DNA of 64,000 nt. Origin: Haematobia irritans (taxonomy: Eukaryota; Arthropoda; Insecta; Diptera; Muscidae). Below the pieces are notes generated by a model that did no database searches, had not been told where the DNA came from, and saw nothing but the letters and a program-made list of their open reading frames with translations. Location of the stretch: contig NC_134397.1 in the NCBI RefSeq assembly GCF_050003625.1, positions 273,228,070 to 273,292,069 on the forward strand, in the 5' to 3' direction. Of this stretch, positions 9,977 through 20,705 are shown piece by piece. The position numbers and the translations under genes are program-made. The first letter of the stretch is position 1; every line of letters starts with the position of its first letter.

Positions 9977-10906
9977 AAGGGTGATTCTTTTGAGGTTAGG
10001 ATTTTCATGCATTAGTATTTGACAGATCACGTGGGATTTCAGACATGGTGTCAAAGAGAAAGATGCTCAGTATGCTTTGACATTTCATCATGAATAGCCG
10101 AACGATCTGCCACAACGTCGAATTTTCAGTGAATGGGCCCTAGAAAAGTTGGCAGAAAATCCGCTTTTTTATCGACAAATTTTGTTCAGCGATGAGGCTC
10201 ATTTCTGGTTGAATGGCTACGTAAATAAGCAAAATTGCCGCATTTGGAGTGAAGAGCAACCAGAAGCCGTTCAAGAACTGCCCATGCATCCCGAAAAATG
10301 CACTGTTTGGTGTGGTTTGTACGCTGGTGGAATCATTGGACCGTATTTTTTCAAAGATGCTGTTGGACGCAACGTTACGGTGAATGGCGATCGCTATCGT
10401 TCGATGCTAACAAACTTTTTGTTGCCAAAAATGGAAGAACTGAACTTGGTTGACATGTGGTTTCAACAAAATGGCGCTACATGCCACACAGCTCGCGATT
10501 CTATGGCCATTTTGAGGGAAAACTTCGGAGAACAATTCATCTCAAGAAATGGACCGGTAAGTTGGCCACCAAGATCATGCGATTTGACGCCTTTAGACTA
10601 TTTGTGGGGCTACGTCAAGTCTAAAGTCTACAGAAATAAGCCAGCAACTATTCCAGCTTTGGAAGACAACATTTCCGAAGAAATTCGGGCTATTCCGGCC
10701 GAAATGCTCGAAAAAGTTGCCCAAAATTGGACTTTCCGAATGGACCACCTAAGACGCAGCCGCGGTCAACATTTAAATGAAATTATCTTCAAAAAGTAAA
10801 TGTCATGGACCAATCTAACGTTTCAAATAAAGAACCGATGAGATTTTGCAAATTTTATGCGTTTTTTTTTTTTAAAAAGTTATCAAGCTCTTAACAAATC
10901 ACCCTT
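9977..10906 (+). mobile_element. DD41D Tc1/mariner-type element, internally deleted
   Basis: Ends AAGGGTGATT...AATCACCCTT are inverted repeats flanked by TA (9975-9976 and 10907-10908). The element is 930 bp, so several hundred bases of the 5' half of the gene are missing. A Himar-like mariner starts right after the right-hand TA (TA at 10909-10910). Confidence 0.85.
10090..10799 (+). pseudogene. DD41D (rosa-like) transposase catalytic domain
   Basis: ITm superfamily transposase. The normal start ATGAATAG is at 10090, but a deletion joins it out of frame to the catalytic half, which is open from 10098 to 10799 (PNDLPQRRIFSEWALEKL onward, about 233 codons). Motifs: FSDEAHFWLNG (first Asp), FQQNGATCHTA where the second catalytic residue is Asn instead of Asp, and CDLTPLDYLWGY (third Asp). 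There are 41 residues between the second and third positions, the DD41D signature of the rosa group. The helix-turn-helix region is lost. Inactive on two counts, yet the frame is otherwise intact. Confidence 0.85.
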
Positions 10907-10910
10907 TATA

Positions 10911-12009
10911 ACAGGTTGGCTGATAAGTCCACGGTCTAACAAAGAAAAACACATTTTTTTTGTCAAAATTCGTTTTTATTATTCAACACAGTTCCCTTCA
11001 AGAGCGATACAACGATTATAACGACCTTCCAATTGTTTGATACCATTTTTGGTAATACTCCTTCCTTTAGGCCTCAGTTTCGGCGATCACCTCTTCATTG
11101 CAGCCAATTTTTTTCCCTGCGAGCATCCTTTTGAGGTCTGAGGACAAGAAAAAGTCGCTGCAATTCGAAGCCCAATTCATGAAGTTTTGCCATCGTTCTC
11201 AATGACTTGTGGCACGGTGCGTTGTCTTGGTGGAACAACACTTTTTTCTACTTCATATGGGGCCGTTTTGTCGCGATTTCGACCTTCAAACGCTCCAATA
11301 ACGCCATATAATAGCCACTCTTGATGGTTTTCCCTTCTCAAGATAATCGATTCACCGGTCGCTGTCCACTCAGTCGACTGTCGATTGGACTCAGTAGTAT
11401 AGTGATGGAGCCATGTTTCATCCATTGTCACATATCGACGGAAAATCTCGGATGTATTACGAGTTAACAGCAGCAAACACCGCTCAGAATCATCAACACG
11501 TTGTTGTTTTTGGTCAAATGTGAGCTCGCGCGGCACCCATTTTGAACAGAGCTTCCGTATGTCCAAATATTGATGAATGATATGACCAACACGTTCCTTT
11601 GATATCTTTAAGGACTCTGCTATCTCGATCAACTTCATTTTACGGTCATTCAAAATCATTTTGGGGATTTTTTTGATGTTTTCGCTGGTAACCACCTCTT
11701 TCGGGCGTCCACTGCGTTCACCGTCCTCCGTGCTCATTTCACCACGCTTGAATTTTGCATACCAATCAATTATTGTTGATTTTCCTGGGGCAGAGTCCGG
11801 AAACTCATTATCAAGCCAAGTTTTTGCTTCCACCGTATTTTTTCCCTTCAGAAAACAGTATTTTATCAAAACACTAAATTCCTTTTTTCCATTTTGTTCA
11901 CAATAACATAAGTTGCTTCACAAAAGACGATCTATCTCACAAACTAATTGACTTAAATACGTCAAATTTTGACACGAATCATTTGAAGGTTGGTACTATA
12001 TAAAAATAA
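10911..12009 (-). mobile_element. Himar-like mariner, copy 2, 5'-truncated
   Basis: The 3' terminal repeat ACAGGTTGGCTGATAAGTCC lies at 10911, next to TA 10909-10910. The other end stops inside the 5' untranslated region (TTGGTACTATATAAAAATAA) and merges into AAAATTTGGTACTAATCAC, a HINE Q phrase also present at 9852-9871. The left inverted repeat and its TA are absent. Confidence 0.85.
10979..11892 (-). pseudogene. mariner transposase, Himar1-like, broken
   Basis: Same protein as at 7831. The ATG at 11892 is followed by a one-base loss in an A-run, which puts the first residues out of frame. The main frame resumes at about 11869 and reads through MDETWLHHYT to TATGE. An internal deletion then removes about 40 codons around SPKRGKTQKSAGK to INSD, with a frameshift. 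A second deletion removes PHPPYSPDLAP and with it the context of the third Asp. The C-terminus to EGNCVE and a stop at 10979 is present, so this copy keeps the tail that copy 1 lost. Confidence 0.9.
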
Positions 12010-12093
12010 TAAAATTTGGTACTAATCACTTCCTATCCGCGGTAACATTTGTTGATATCGGTTCGTAATCAGGGTTGGCCTGTCGCAAATTGT

Positions 12094-12148
12094 GACTTTT
12101 GCGACATACGTTTACGACGGTATAAATAATACGTATGTCGCAAAAGTC
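12094..12148. repeat. perfect 17-bp inverted repeat
   Basis: GACTTTTGCGACATACG at 12094-12110 pairs perfectly with CGTATGTCGCAAAAGTC at 12132-12148 across a 21-base spacer. Additional TGTCGCAA/GTAAAC words surround it, so it is probably the centre of a small foldback repeat. Host gene unknown. Confidence 0.7.
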
Positions 12149-12289
12149 GTAAACCTAATGTAAAAACCCTAATTTTGAATTAAAGAAATTGTGAATATTT
12201 TTTAATTTTATTTAATTAGGCTTTCCGATAAAAGGGATGTAAAAAATGCTTTGTGCAAAACTCCACTAGTTTTAAACCCCTCTTATAGA

Positions 12290-12617
12290 AGAAAATATTA
12301 ACTAAAAGTTAAGAAGAGCATTATTGGCGCCAAATCCTGACCATTTTAACCATACAGTAGTTCATTCTTACTATTTTTGGGAATCGTACGAAAATTTTCA
12401 TTGGCTTTAGTTCATATTGAACGTATGTGTACGGTCATCGAACTCACGTTTAGTTCATAAAATATTTGAGATATACTTAAAAAACGAAAATTTGGGCTGT
12501 GAAAAATTTCGCAAAAAGTAATAAAATTTAACTACTAACAAATCATTTTTTTACAATAAAAATAAGTTAAATTAAGCGTTAGTTTAACTACGGAATTTTT
12601 TTCTGTGTAATTTCGGC
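12290..12617. repeat. relic of TA-flanked MITE family X
   Basis: Shares TTGGCGCCAAA, AGTTCATTCTTACTATTTTT and a terminal TTTTTTTCTGTGTA with the X elements at 27261-29728 and 49064-49624. The left end is eroded. Non-coding. Confidence 0.5.
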
Positions 12618-12748
12618 TTGGAGTCTCCAATTGAAATAACTCTATTCTCAAGTCTTTTTTTAAACTCGTTCATAACTTCCTGAGAATTTAAATTTCTTCG
12701 CACATAGCTCTTACGATAGCCACTTGTGGTTTTCCAGTCGAATATGTA

Positions 12749-13096
12749 GGTGAGGTTAGGTTAGGTTAGGCGGCAGCCCGATGTATCAGGCTCACTTAGA
12801 CTATTCAGTCCATTGTGATACCACATTGGTTAACTTCTCTTTTATCACTGAGTGCTGCCCGATTCCATGTTAAGGTCAATGATAAAGGACCTCCTTTTTA
12901 TAGCCGAGTCCGAATGGCGTCCCACATTGCAGTGAAACCAATTAGAGAAGCTGTGAAACCCTCAGAAATTTCACCAGCATTACTTAGGTGCGATAATCCA
13001 CCGCTGAAAAACTTTTTGGTGTTCGGTCGAAGCAGGAATCAAACCCACGGCCTTGTGTATGCAAGGCGGGCATGCTAACCATTGCACCACGGTGGC
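12749..13096 (-). mobile_element. tRNA-headed SINE, copy 1
   Basis: On the minus strand the element begins GCCACCGTGGTGCAATGG, with an A-box-like TGGTGCAATGGTTAGCATG and a B-box-like GGGTTTGATTCCTG. The body contains TCGACCGAACACCAAAAAG, and the 3' tail is CCTAACCTAACCTAACC. Short direct repeats TATGTA (12743-12748, 13097-13102) flank it. This is the usual layout of an RNA polymerase III SINE mobilised by a LINE. No coding capacity. Confidence 0.8.
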
Positions 13097-13102
13097 TATG
13101 TA

Positions 13103-13900
13103 ACATATCAATCGTCAATTCTATCACGAATAACTTAATTTCTGAATGCAATAAATCAAAATGATTTTGTAAGCTTCTAAACAATGTAATGGACTGTCAC
13201 TGGAATAAATCAGTTGTTTAGAAATGCTGGCAACCTAAGGTTGGTTGCAATACACATCAGCCACCCTGAATTCCATTGAATATTTTTCAATAGCCAATAT
13301 GTTAAAAATTTTACACTAACAAAACAGATAAAATTTACCTTAGCTTGAAATCTTTTAAAATGTTATCTATCCTTGAGATGTATTACATGAATATGGCTTA
13401 ATTGGACTCGTTACATTACACTTCCTTCCATAGAGACAATCAATAATCCTCAAAGTGTTAACTTACAAGCCATACAAATAATAAAACCTACGTCCAAGAA
13501 CACATGTAGAACATCACAAATGCCAACATAGACACCATGAGTAAAACATCATCAGTATGGGTCAATCAACTTCCTATGGCTCAGAGACTCGATGGCAGTA
13601 TCACAAACTGCCTTTTGAATCATGGCCAATGTCTACCATGACATTTTAATGTTTTCCATTAATAAATACCAAAAAACAACACTCATTCTCAGACACACAC
13701 ACACCAACATACACAAGGAAAGTGTCAAATAAATAAAACAAAATAGATTGACGAAACCAGTTTGATAAATTGATTTACAACATTTCAAATGAGGCCTATT
13801 AAAAGGCCTTATTATAATTTAGTTTTCATATACGAATGCTTCGTCAGGCATTTTATTAGCCATCATTTGCAGTCAGACGACAATGAGGGTTGCCTTTTAT
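13103..13900. other. apparently unique non-coding DNA
   Basis: No repeats shared with other parts of the window and no frame that resembles a protein. CA-rich microsatellite near 13695-13705. Confidence 0.35.
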
Positions 13901-13937
13901 ATTTGAGGATTGGGCAACCCTAGGGTTCGGAATTAAA

Positions 13938-14640
13938 TGGTGAACATCTTCGTGCGATTATTTTTTACAAGTTTCGATGTGGATTAACTCAACAACAGTG
14001 TATCGACGAACTTAATTCAATTTTTGGCGATGAAGTTCCGTCAAGGCCTCTCCATGATGAATTTCCTAGTTCGCCTGATTGCTAGATTGTCCTTTGGGCA
14101 TTCTATTCCAAAAATTCGAATTAAAAAGGCGTTTGGAAAAGGTCTGGGGTCACCAATTTGTACAGAAAAATATTAACACGTCTGTTTTATACAAAAATTA
14201 TTTTAGAATCTATTTTATTTTTTCATTTCTTTTGACAATACAAATATTGTGAATTCGAAGCTTACTGTTTTAAATTTTGATTTCGTAGAAGCAAGTAAAT
14301 TAAATTAAAGTTGTATGAAGGTGTATTGCGAGATTGAGCAGCCTTCGGCATTAGTTGGACATGCAGTATTGCATTGAATGAATATTTGACCCTCAAAAAA
14401 ATTTATTCGCGTTGGATCCCACTCAATTTGTCAAAAAAAAACTCGCGTCGATTGTTCGAAAAAAAAGGCTCAAAAATCCGATTGCCGAGCTTCAAAACAC
14501 GTCGTCTATATGAGCGTTTCAAGATGAGCCAAAGCCAAAAAAAGTTTCTTTCGTACGAAGCACTCCAAAGCAAATGGTCGCGTGTTTTTTGGAAAAAAAA
14601 CTGGACATGTCGCAGCAATGCCACTAGAATAACTCAGAAC
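13938..14640 (+). pseudogene. mariner transposase relic (not irritans subfamily)
   Basis: The first block, 13938-14085, reads EHLRAIIFYKFRCGLTQQQ and CIDELNSIFGDEVPS, the N-terminal helix-turn-helix part of mellifera/capitata-type mariners. After a ~290-bp unrelated stretch, the second block, 14382-14640, reads LTLKKIYSRWIPLNLS. In another frame it reads QDEPKPKKV and RSTPKQMVACF, the segment between the first and second catalytic residues. No catalytic Asp is left intact. Assigned from memory of the family; no terminal repeats found. Confidence 0.65.
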
Positions 14641-14685
14641 AGTCAATTTAGAATTATAAAGTCAACCATTGACAATTTTTATATT

Positions 14686-14840
14686 TTTTATTAAAAAATT
14701 AATTGATAGAACTAACTTTTTAATCAAACTCGGAAGGCTAAGTCAGTTAAAACAAAGTATTGATTGGTTGAAGTTTTAATAAAAGAAAATTAATTGATGC
14801 AATCAATTTTTTTTTTAAATAGCTACGTCTTTAATTAAAA
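14686..14840. repeat. AATTGATT-rich AT repeat, left part
   Basis: Imperfect copies of TTAATTGAT and AATCAATT alternate. The segment ends CTACGTCTTTAATTAAAA directly at a HINE Q end. Nearly the same phrase (TTACGCCTTTAATTAAAA) restarts at about 16135, suggesting one repeat split by the intervening 1.3 kb. Confidence 0.45.
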
Positions 14841-15315
14841 CAAGTATATACGGCCGTAAGTTCGGCCAGGCCGAATCTTCTGTACCCTCCACCATGGATT
14901 GCGTAGAAACTTCTACGAGAGACTGTCATCCACAATCAAATTACTTGGGTTGTGGTATCTTAAAACTTCTTAACACCGTTTTCTAAATTGTGAGTTAGTC
15001 CATACGTGGTATATATTAGACAAAAAAGGTATGTATGGGTAAGTCTACAAATAATTACGAATCGATATGGACTTTTGCACGGTACGTAGAGAGCCAGAAT
15101 TGAAATATGGGGGTCGCTTATATGTGGGCTATATACAATTATGAACTTGATATGGACAAATTCTTTGTGATTGGGGATCGATTTATCTGAGGGCTATATA
15201 TAGACCGATATGGACCTAGTTAGGCATGGTTGTTAACGGCCATATACTAGCACAATGTACCAAATTTCAACTGACTCGGATGAAATTTGCTCCTCCAAGT
15301 AGCTCCAAAACCAAA
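14841..15315 (-). mobile_element. HINE family Q, 3' fragment
   Basis: Reading from 14841, ACAAGTATATACGGCCGTAA is followed by the palindrome TTCGGCCAGGCCGAA and TACCCTCCACCATGG, the same 3' end as the copy at 3037 (very high similarity over ~450 bp). The 5' part with the GTCY block is missing; the element stops where the DD37E-bearing sequence starts. Confidence 0.75.
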
Positions 15316-15404
15316 ACGCGTGTAAATCGGTGAAATCGTTTATTTAAAAAATCAAATTAAATTTCTTTTTCAAGTTCAATTAGTATAAAATTCAGGAAAA
15401 ATAT

Positions 15405-16123
15405 TCAGTTAGGCTTTCGCTTTTCCAAATCCGAATTGCAGGCCTCACGCTTGACACCTGTCATCAGATTTTGCACCTTGTCCACCTTCTTCGCCGCAGA
15501 AAGCCAGTTTGCCTTGAACTGCTGCTCGTCCTTAGCAGTTTTTTGGTCTTCTTTAGGTTCCGCTTGACAATAGCCCAGTATTTCTCAATTGGGCGGAGCT
15601 CTGGCGTGTTGGGACGGTTCTTGTCCTAGGGAACCACCTGCACGTTGTTGGCGGCGCACCACTCCATGGCCTTTTTACCGTAATGGCAAGATGCCAAATC
15701 CGGCCAAAACAGTACGGAACAACCGTGTTTCTTCAGGAAAGGCAGCAGACGTTTATTCGTATTTTGTTTTTCATCGCGATTTGGAGTCACTGCCTTCTTG
15801 TAAGTCGATAGTCCGGCTCGTGTTTTGGCTCGATGCACGGTTGTAGACGATACACCCAGCTTGTTTGCGGCATCTCGGAGAGAGAGGTTAGGGTTTCGCT
15901 TGAAACTACCGGCAACTCTCTTTGTCGTCTCAGCGGCTTCCGGTTTTCGATTTCCCCCCGATCCAGACTTCCTGGCTGTCGACAAACGTTCCCCAAACAC
16001 TTTAATTACATTTGTAACGGTTGATTTGGCAACTTTTAGCAATTTTGCCAGCTTTGCGTAGCTCGGATTTTCGCGATGCGCGAGCAAAATTTTGATACGC
16101 TGCTCTTCTTGTTTGGACGGCAT
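15405..16123 (-). pseudogene. ITmD37E (DD37E) transposase, internally deleted
   Basis: Minus-strand frame from ATG 16123 (MPSKQEEQRIKILLAHRENP) with the paired helix-turn-helix domain (KLAKLLKVAKSTVTNVI and LRDAANKLGVSSTTVHRAK). At RDEKQNTN/KRLLPFLKKHG a deletion removes the first catalytic Asp region. The second Asp motif FWPDLASCHYGKKAMEW is kept. A Gln-to-stop change at 15626 follows VVP, and beyond it come TPELRPIEKYWAI (catalytic Glu, 37 residues after the Asp) and a one-base shift in KKTKK. The tail runs to a stop at 15405. The DD37E spacing matches the ITmD37E lineage known from mosquitoes. Dead copy. Confidence 0.85.
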
Positions 16124-16560
16124 TTTGACAACTGTTACGCCTTTAATTAAAAAAATTAATTGATTCAATCATTGTTTAATCAAACTAACAACACACTTCG
16201 TTACGGAAATGAGTGAACATTTTCGCGGTATTTATAAAACAAATAATTGTTGCACTTAATAAGTTTATTAAAAAATTTAATCGATGTCGTTTTCAAAACT
16301 CAATTAATTCTTTACTGATTTAAGTAAACAGTTTAACTAAATAATTAACTGAATCTATTAAAAAATTGATTGAGTTTTCCAATCGACATCAATTCAATTT
16401 TTGATTGATCAAATAAAAATTTAATTGATTTTTGTAATCAATATTAATTACATTTTTAATTAAATCAATTACAAATTTAATTAAACTTTTCAAATCAATT
16501 AATTTTTTAATAAATTGAAACAACACCTGTTTACACCGTTTCCTTAAATTCACTTAAAAC
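16124..16560. repeat. AATTGATT-rich AT repeat
   Basis: Dense imperfect inverted and direct copies of AATTGATT/AATCAATT (for example around 16320-16510), extending the repeat interrupted at 14840. A shorter piece lies at 17900-17985. It could be the long terminal region of the DD37E element or an independent AT satellite; the sequence alone does not decide. Confidence 0.45.
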
Positions 16561-18240
16561 CTAATTTTAACTTGTAAATATTTCTAAAGCTAAATATAAA
16601 ACTTAATTGTTATTTAAAGCTTAAACCTAATAATAAATAATGAACTAAATTAAAATTCCAATTGCAATAATTGTAAAGAAATATTTCTGAAGTCAAATTT
16701 TAAAACATAATTTTTCTCAGTGTTCTTATTTTGAAAGGCAAATAGTTTTCCAATCTCCTCAATCGTTTATTCCCGAATAAAATTTTTTATGCCCCATTAA
16801 AAGTGTGATAATATCATTTTCGTGATTGAAGACATTTCAATTACAAAATTAATTACATCGATTAATTTCGTGATTGATGCGAGCTCTCACACATTGTCTC
16901 CAACAACTGCATTTTTTGAGCACTCAAACCGCCGATCTGATGAATTGGTTATTCACCGTATAGTCCTGACTTGGCACAAAATTATTTTTGATATTCGGGG
17001 GATTAATTATCAGTTTATATAATATAGAAAAATTTCTTTGCATACTTTTAGGCTAACCAATTGTCCACCGAAAGCCTTATATTTAAAAATAAGATTTTTT
17101 CTTAAATATAATGTTCGACTAATAAATTCGATTATTTGTCACCGAACATTGCCGTAATCTTAAAAGGATTTGCAAATAAAATGTGCAGTAGGTTAGGTTA
17201 GGTATAGTGACAGTGTGTTGTTTTTATTAGTGTCACAATATGGCAAAAAGAAAACACAAACATGTAAGAAGTGGCACGACACAAAAGTCGGCTCAGCCGA
17301 TACAAATTTGTCTATTAAATTCAAATTCTATATAAATGAATAACTATTGAGCCTAACATTGCCAAAAACCCATCACTAATTCGTACTCCTGAATTCTTCA
17401 ACTGGGAGACAGTACAAAGACAACCAAGTTCAGGAAAAAGACAAATTATGTTTCACTCACAAAAAAACAACTGCCTTTAGGTGACTTCTGGTGAAATATT
17501 AATGAGGGTGTATGTTTGTAAAAATTCGTTATTTTATTTTAAATGGTTTGGTCGCAAAAAAGTGCCAAAGTGCTTTAACAATTAAAAATAATATAATTTA
17601 ATAATTGTCATAAAAAAATGAATGAAATTCATAAAGCTCAGGCGAGAATATAAACGCAATAAAACCTAAGAGAACCAAAACGCACACAAGCTAATAAAAA
17701 ATGTAATCATAACGAATTGTTTATACCTTACGGTAGTTTAAACAAATCGGCAATATTAAAAATTAAGTGACATCGTTTCTATCGTACCCAAAAGCACTAC
17801 CGGTTCCATTGACATGAACTCGAAAGAGAAAGGATACGTGTCTTAAAATTAAGGTTGTATAATCGTTCATATTAGGTTAGGTTTGGCACGGCAATAGTCA
17901 ATTAATGATTTAAGAGATTTAATTAAAAACTAATTAAATAATCAATTGAATCTATTGAAAAATTGATTGAAATTTTCAAAAAGGAAATTTCATTTGCATA
18001 ATTTTATGCAATATACATGTTCATAGAATACATTAGGTTAAACAAACTCCAAAGATAATCCGCCTTCATTGAAAAGTTTATTGTCGTTTGGTCAAGAACA
18101 TGAAGTCGTTGTGCCTAAGACAAAATTTTTGTTAAGTGTATAAAAAACTAAAACGACCACAACTACCTAATGAAACCTAAGGTTTCGATCGGATTGATGG
18201 TTGGACCAAATGAAATTTGATTGAATTTGGTCCATTTTCG
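16561..18240. other. AT-rich DNA, no recognised gene
   Basis: No protein recognised. Contains isolated GGTTAGGTTAGG motifs at about 17190-17202 and 17873-17882, like the SINE tail but without a SINE body, and a third AATTGATT piece at 17900-17985. Confidence 0.35.
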
Positions 18241-18254
18241 TCAAATCGGCATTT

Positions 18255-20705
18255 TTTTCAAATTATCTATTGAAATAAAATTTTGACAAAATTTCTGTAG
18301 AAATAAAATTTTGACAAAATTTTCTATAAAAATAAAATATTGACACAAATTGCTATAGAAATAAAATTTTAACAATATTTTCTATAGAAATAAAATTTTG
18401 ACAAAATTTTCTATAGAAATAAAATGTTGACAAAATTTTTTATAAAAATAAAATTTTGACAATATTTTCTATAGAAATAAAATGTTGCCAACATTTTGTA
18501 CAGAAAGAAATTTTACAAAAATTTTATATAGACAATATTTTATTTACTATAGAAATAAAATATTTTCTATACAAATGAAATATTGGCTAATTTTTCTATA
18601 GAAATAAAATTTTGGCTAAATTTTCTGTACAACGGAAATTTTGACAAAATTTCCTAAAGATATGAAATTTTGACAAAATTTTCTATGGAAATTAAATTTT
18701 GATAAAATTTTCAAATTAACTAAAATTTTAATAAAATTTTCTAATGAACTAAAATTTTAATAAATTTTTTTACAGAAATAAAACTTTGTCAAAATTTTCT
18801 ATAGAAATAAAATTTTGACGACATTTTCTATAGAAATAGATTTTTTACGACATTTTCTAAAGAAATAAAATTTTTACAAAATTTTCCATAGCAATAAAAT
18901 TTTGTCAAAATTTACTAAAGAAATAAAATTTTGACAAAATTTTCTATAAAATAATAGGTTGACAAAATTTTCTATAGAAATAAAATTTTGTCAAAATTTA
19001 CTATAGAAATAAAATTTTGCCAAATTTTCGATAGAAATAAAATGTTGACAAAATTTTCTATAGAAATAAAATTTTGACAAAATTTTCTATAGAAATCAAT
19101 TTTTTACGACATTTTCTAAGAAATAAAATTTTGATAAAATTTTCTATAGAAATAAAATTTTGTCAAAATTTACTATAGAAATAAAATTTTGCCAAATTTT
19201 CTATAGAAATAATAGGTTGACAAAATTTTCTGTAGAAATAAAATTTTGTCAAAATTTACTACAGAAATAAAATTTTGCCAAATTTTCTATAGAAATAAAA
19301 ATTTTGACAAAATTTTCTATAGAAATAAAATTTTGACAAAATTTTCTATAGAAATAAAATTTTTACAAAATTTTTCTATAGAAATAAATCTTTGACAAAA
19401 TTTTCTATAGAAATAAAATTTTGACAAAATTTTCTATAGAAATAAAATTTTTACAAAATTTTTCTATAGAAATAAATCTTTGACGACATTTTCTAAAGAA
19501 ATAAAATTTTGATAAAATTTTCTATAGAAATAAAATTTTGATAAAATTTTCAAAATAACTAAAATTTTAATAAAATTTTCTAAAGAACTAAAATTTTAAT
19601 AAAATTTTCTACAGAAATAAAATTTTGACAAAATTTTCTATAGAAATAATAGGTTGATAAAATTTTCTATAGAAATAAAATTTTGCCAAATTTTCAATAG
19701 AAATAAAATGTTGACAAAATTTTCTATAGAAATAAAATTTTGACAAAATTTTCTATAGAAATAAATCTTTACGACATATTCTATAGAAATAAAATGTTGA
19801 CAAAATTTTGTATAGAAATCAATTTTTTACGACATTTTCTAAGAAATAAAATTTTGATAAAATTTTCTATAGAAATAAAATTTTGTCAAAATTTACTATA
19901 GAAATAAAATTTTGCCAAATTTTCTATAGAAATAATAGGTTGACAAAATTTTCTGTAGAAATAAAATTTTGTCAAAATTTACTACAGAAATAAAATTTTG
20001 CCAAATTTTCTATAGAAATAAAATGTTGACAAAATTTTCTATAGAAATAAAATTTTGACAAAATTTTCTATAGAAATAAAATTTTTACTAAATTTTCTAT
20101 AGAAATAAATCTTTGACGACATTTTCTATAGAAATAAAATTTTGACGACATTTTCTATAGAAATAAATTTTTGAAGACATTTTCTAAAGAAATAAAATTT
20201 TGATAAAATTTCTATGGAAATAAAATTTTGATAAAATTTTCAAATTAACTAAAATTTTAATAAAATTTTCTAAAGAACTAAAATTTTAATAAAATTTTCT
20301 ACAGAAATAAAATTTTGTCAAAATTTACTATAGAAATAAAATGTTGACAAAATTTTTTATAGAAATAAAATTTTGACAAAATTTTCTATAGAAATAATAG
20401 GTTGACAAAATTTTCTATAGAAATAAAATTTTGTCAAAATTTACTATAGAAATAAAATTTTGCCAAATTTTCAATAGAAATAAAATGTTGACAAGATTTT
20501 CTATAGAAATAAAATTTTGACAAAATTTTCTATAGAAATAAATCTCTGACGACATTTTCTATAGAAATAAAATGTTGACAAAATTTTCTATAGAAATCAA
20601 TTTACGACATTTTCTAAGAAATAAAATTTTGATAAAATTTTCTATAGAAATAAAATTTTGATAAAATTTTCTATAGAAATAAAATTTTAACAAAATTGTC
20701 TACAG
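18255..20705 (+). repeat. 29-bp minisatellite array, about 2.4 kb
   Basis: Tandem copies of a 29-bp unit, ATTTTGACAAAATTTTCTAT followed by AGAAATAAA, roughly 80 copies with scattered changes (TTTACTATAG, TTGCCAAATTT, AATAGGTTGAC). Variant units recur in the same order, for example ATCAATTTTTTACGACATTT at 19096 and 19818. This shows a higher-order repeat of about 0.7-0.8 kb. There are no spacers, so it is not a CRISPR. It is AT-rich and non-coding. The same unit forms arrays at 23405, 42600, 55045 and 60885. Confidence 0.9.

Noticed and set aside
17190..17202. Telomeric TTAGG array
   Set aside because: Only about two and a half units; more likely a remnant SINE tail.
18255..20705. Possible CRISPR array
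   Set aside because: Units are contiguous with no unique spacers, the DNA is eukaryotic, and units vary; it is a minisatellite.
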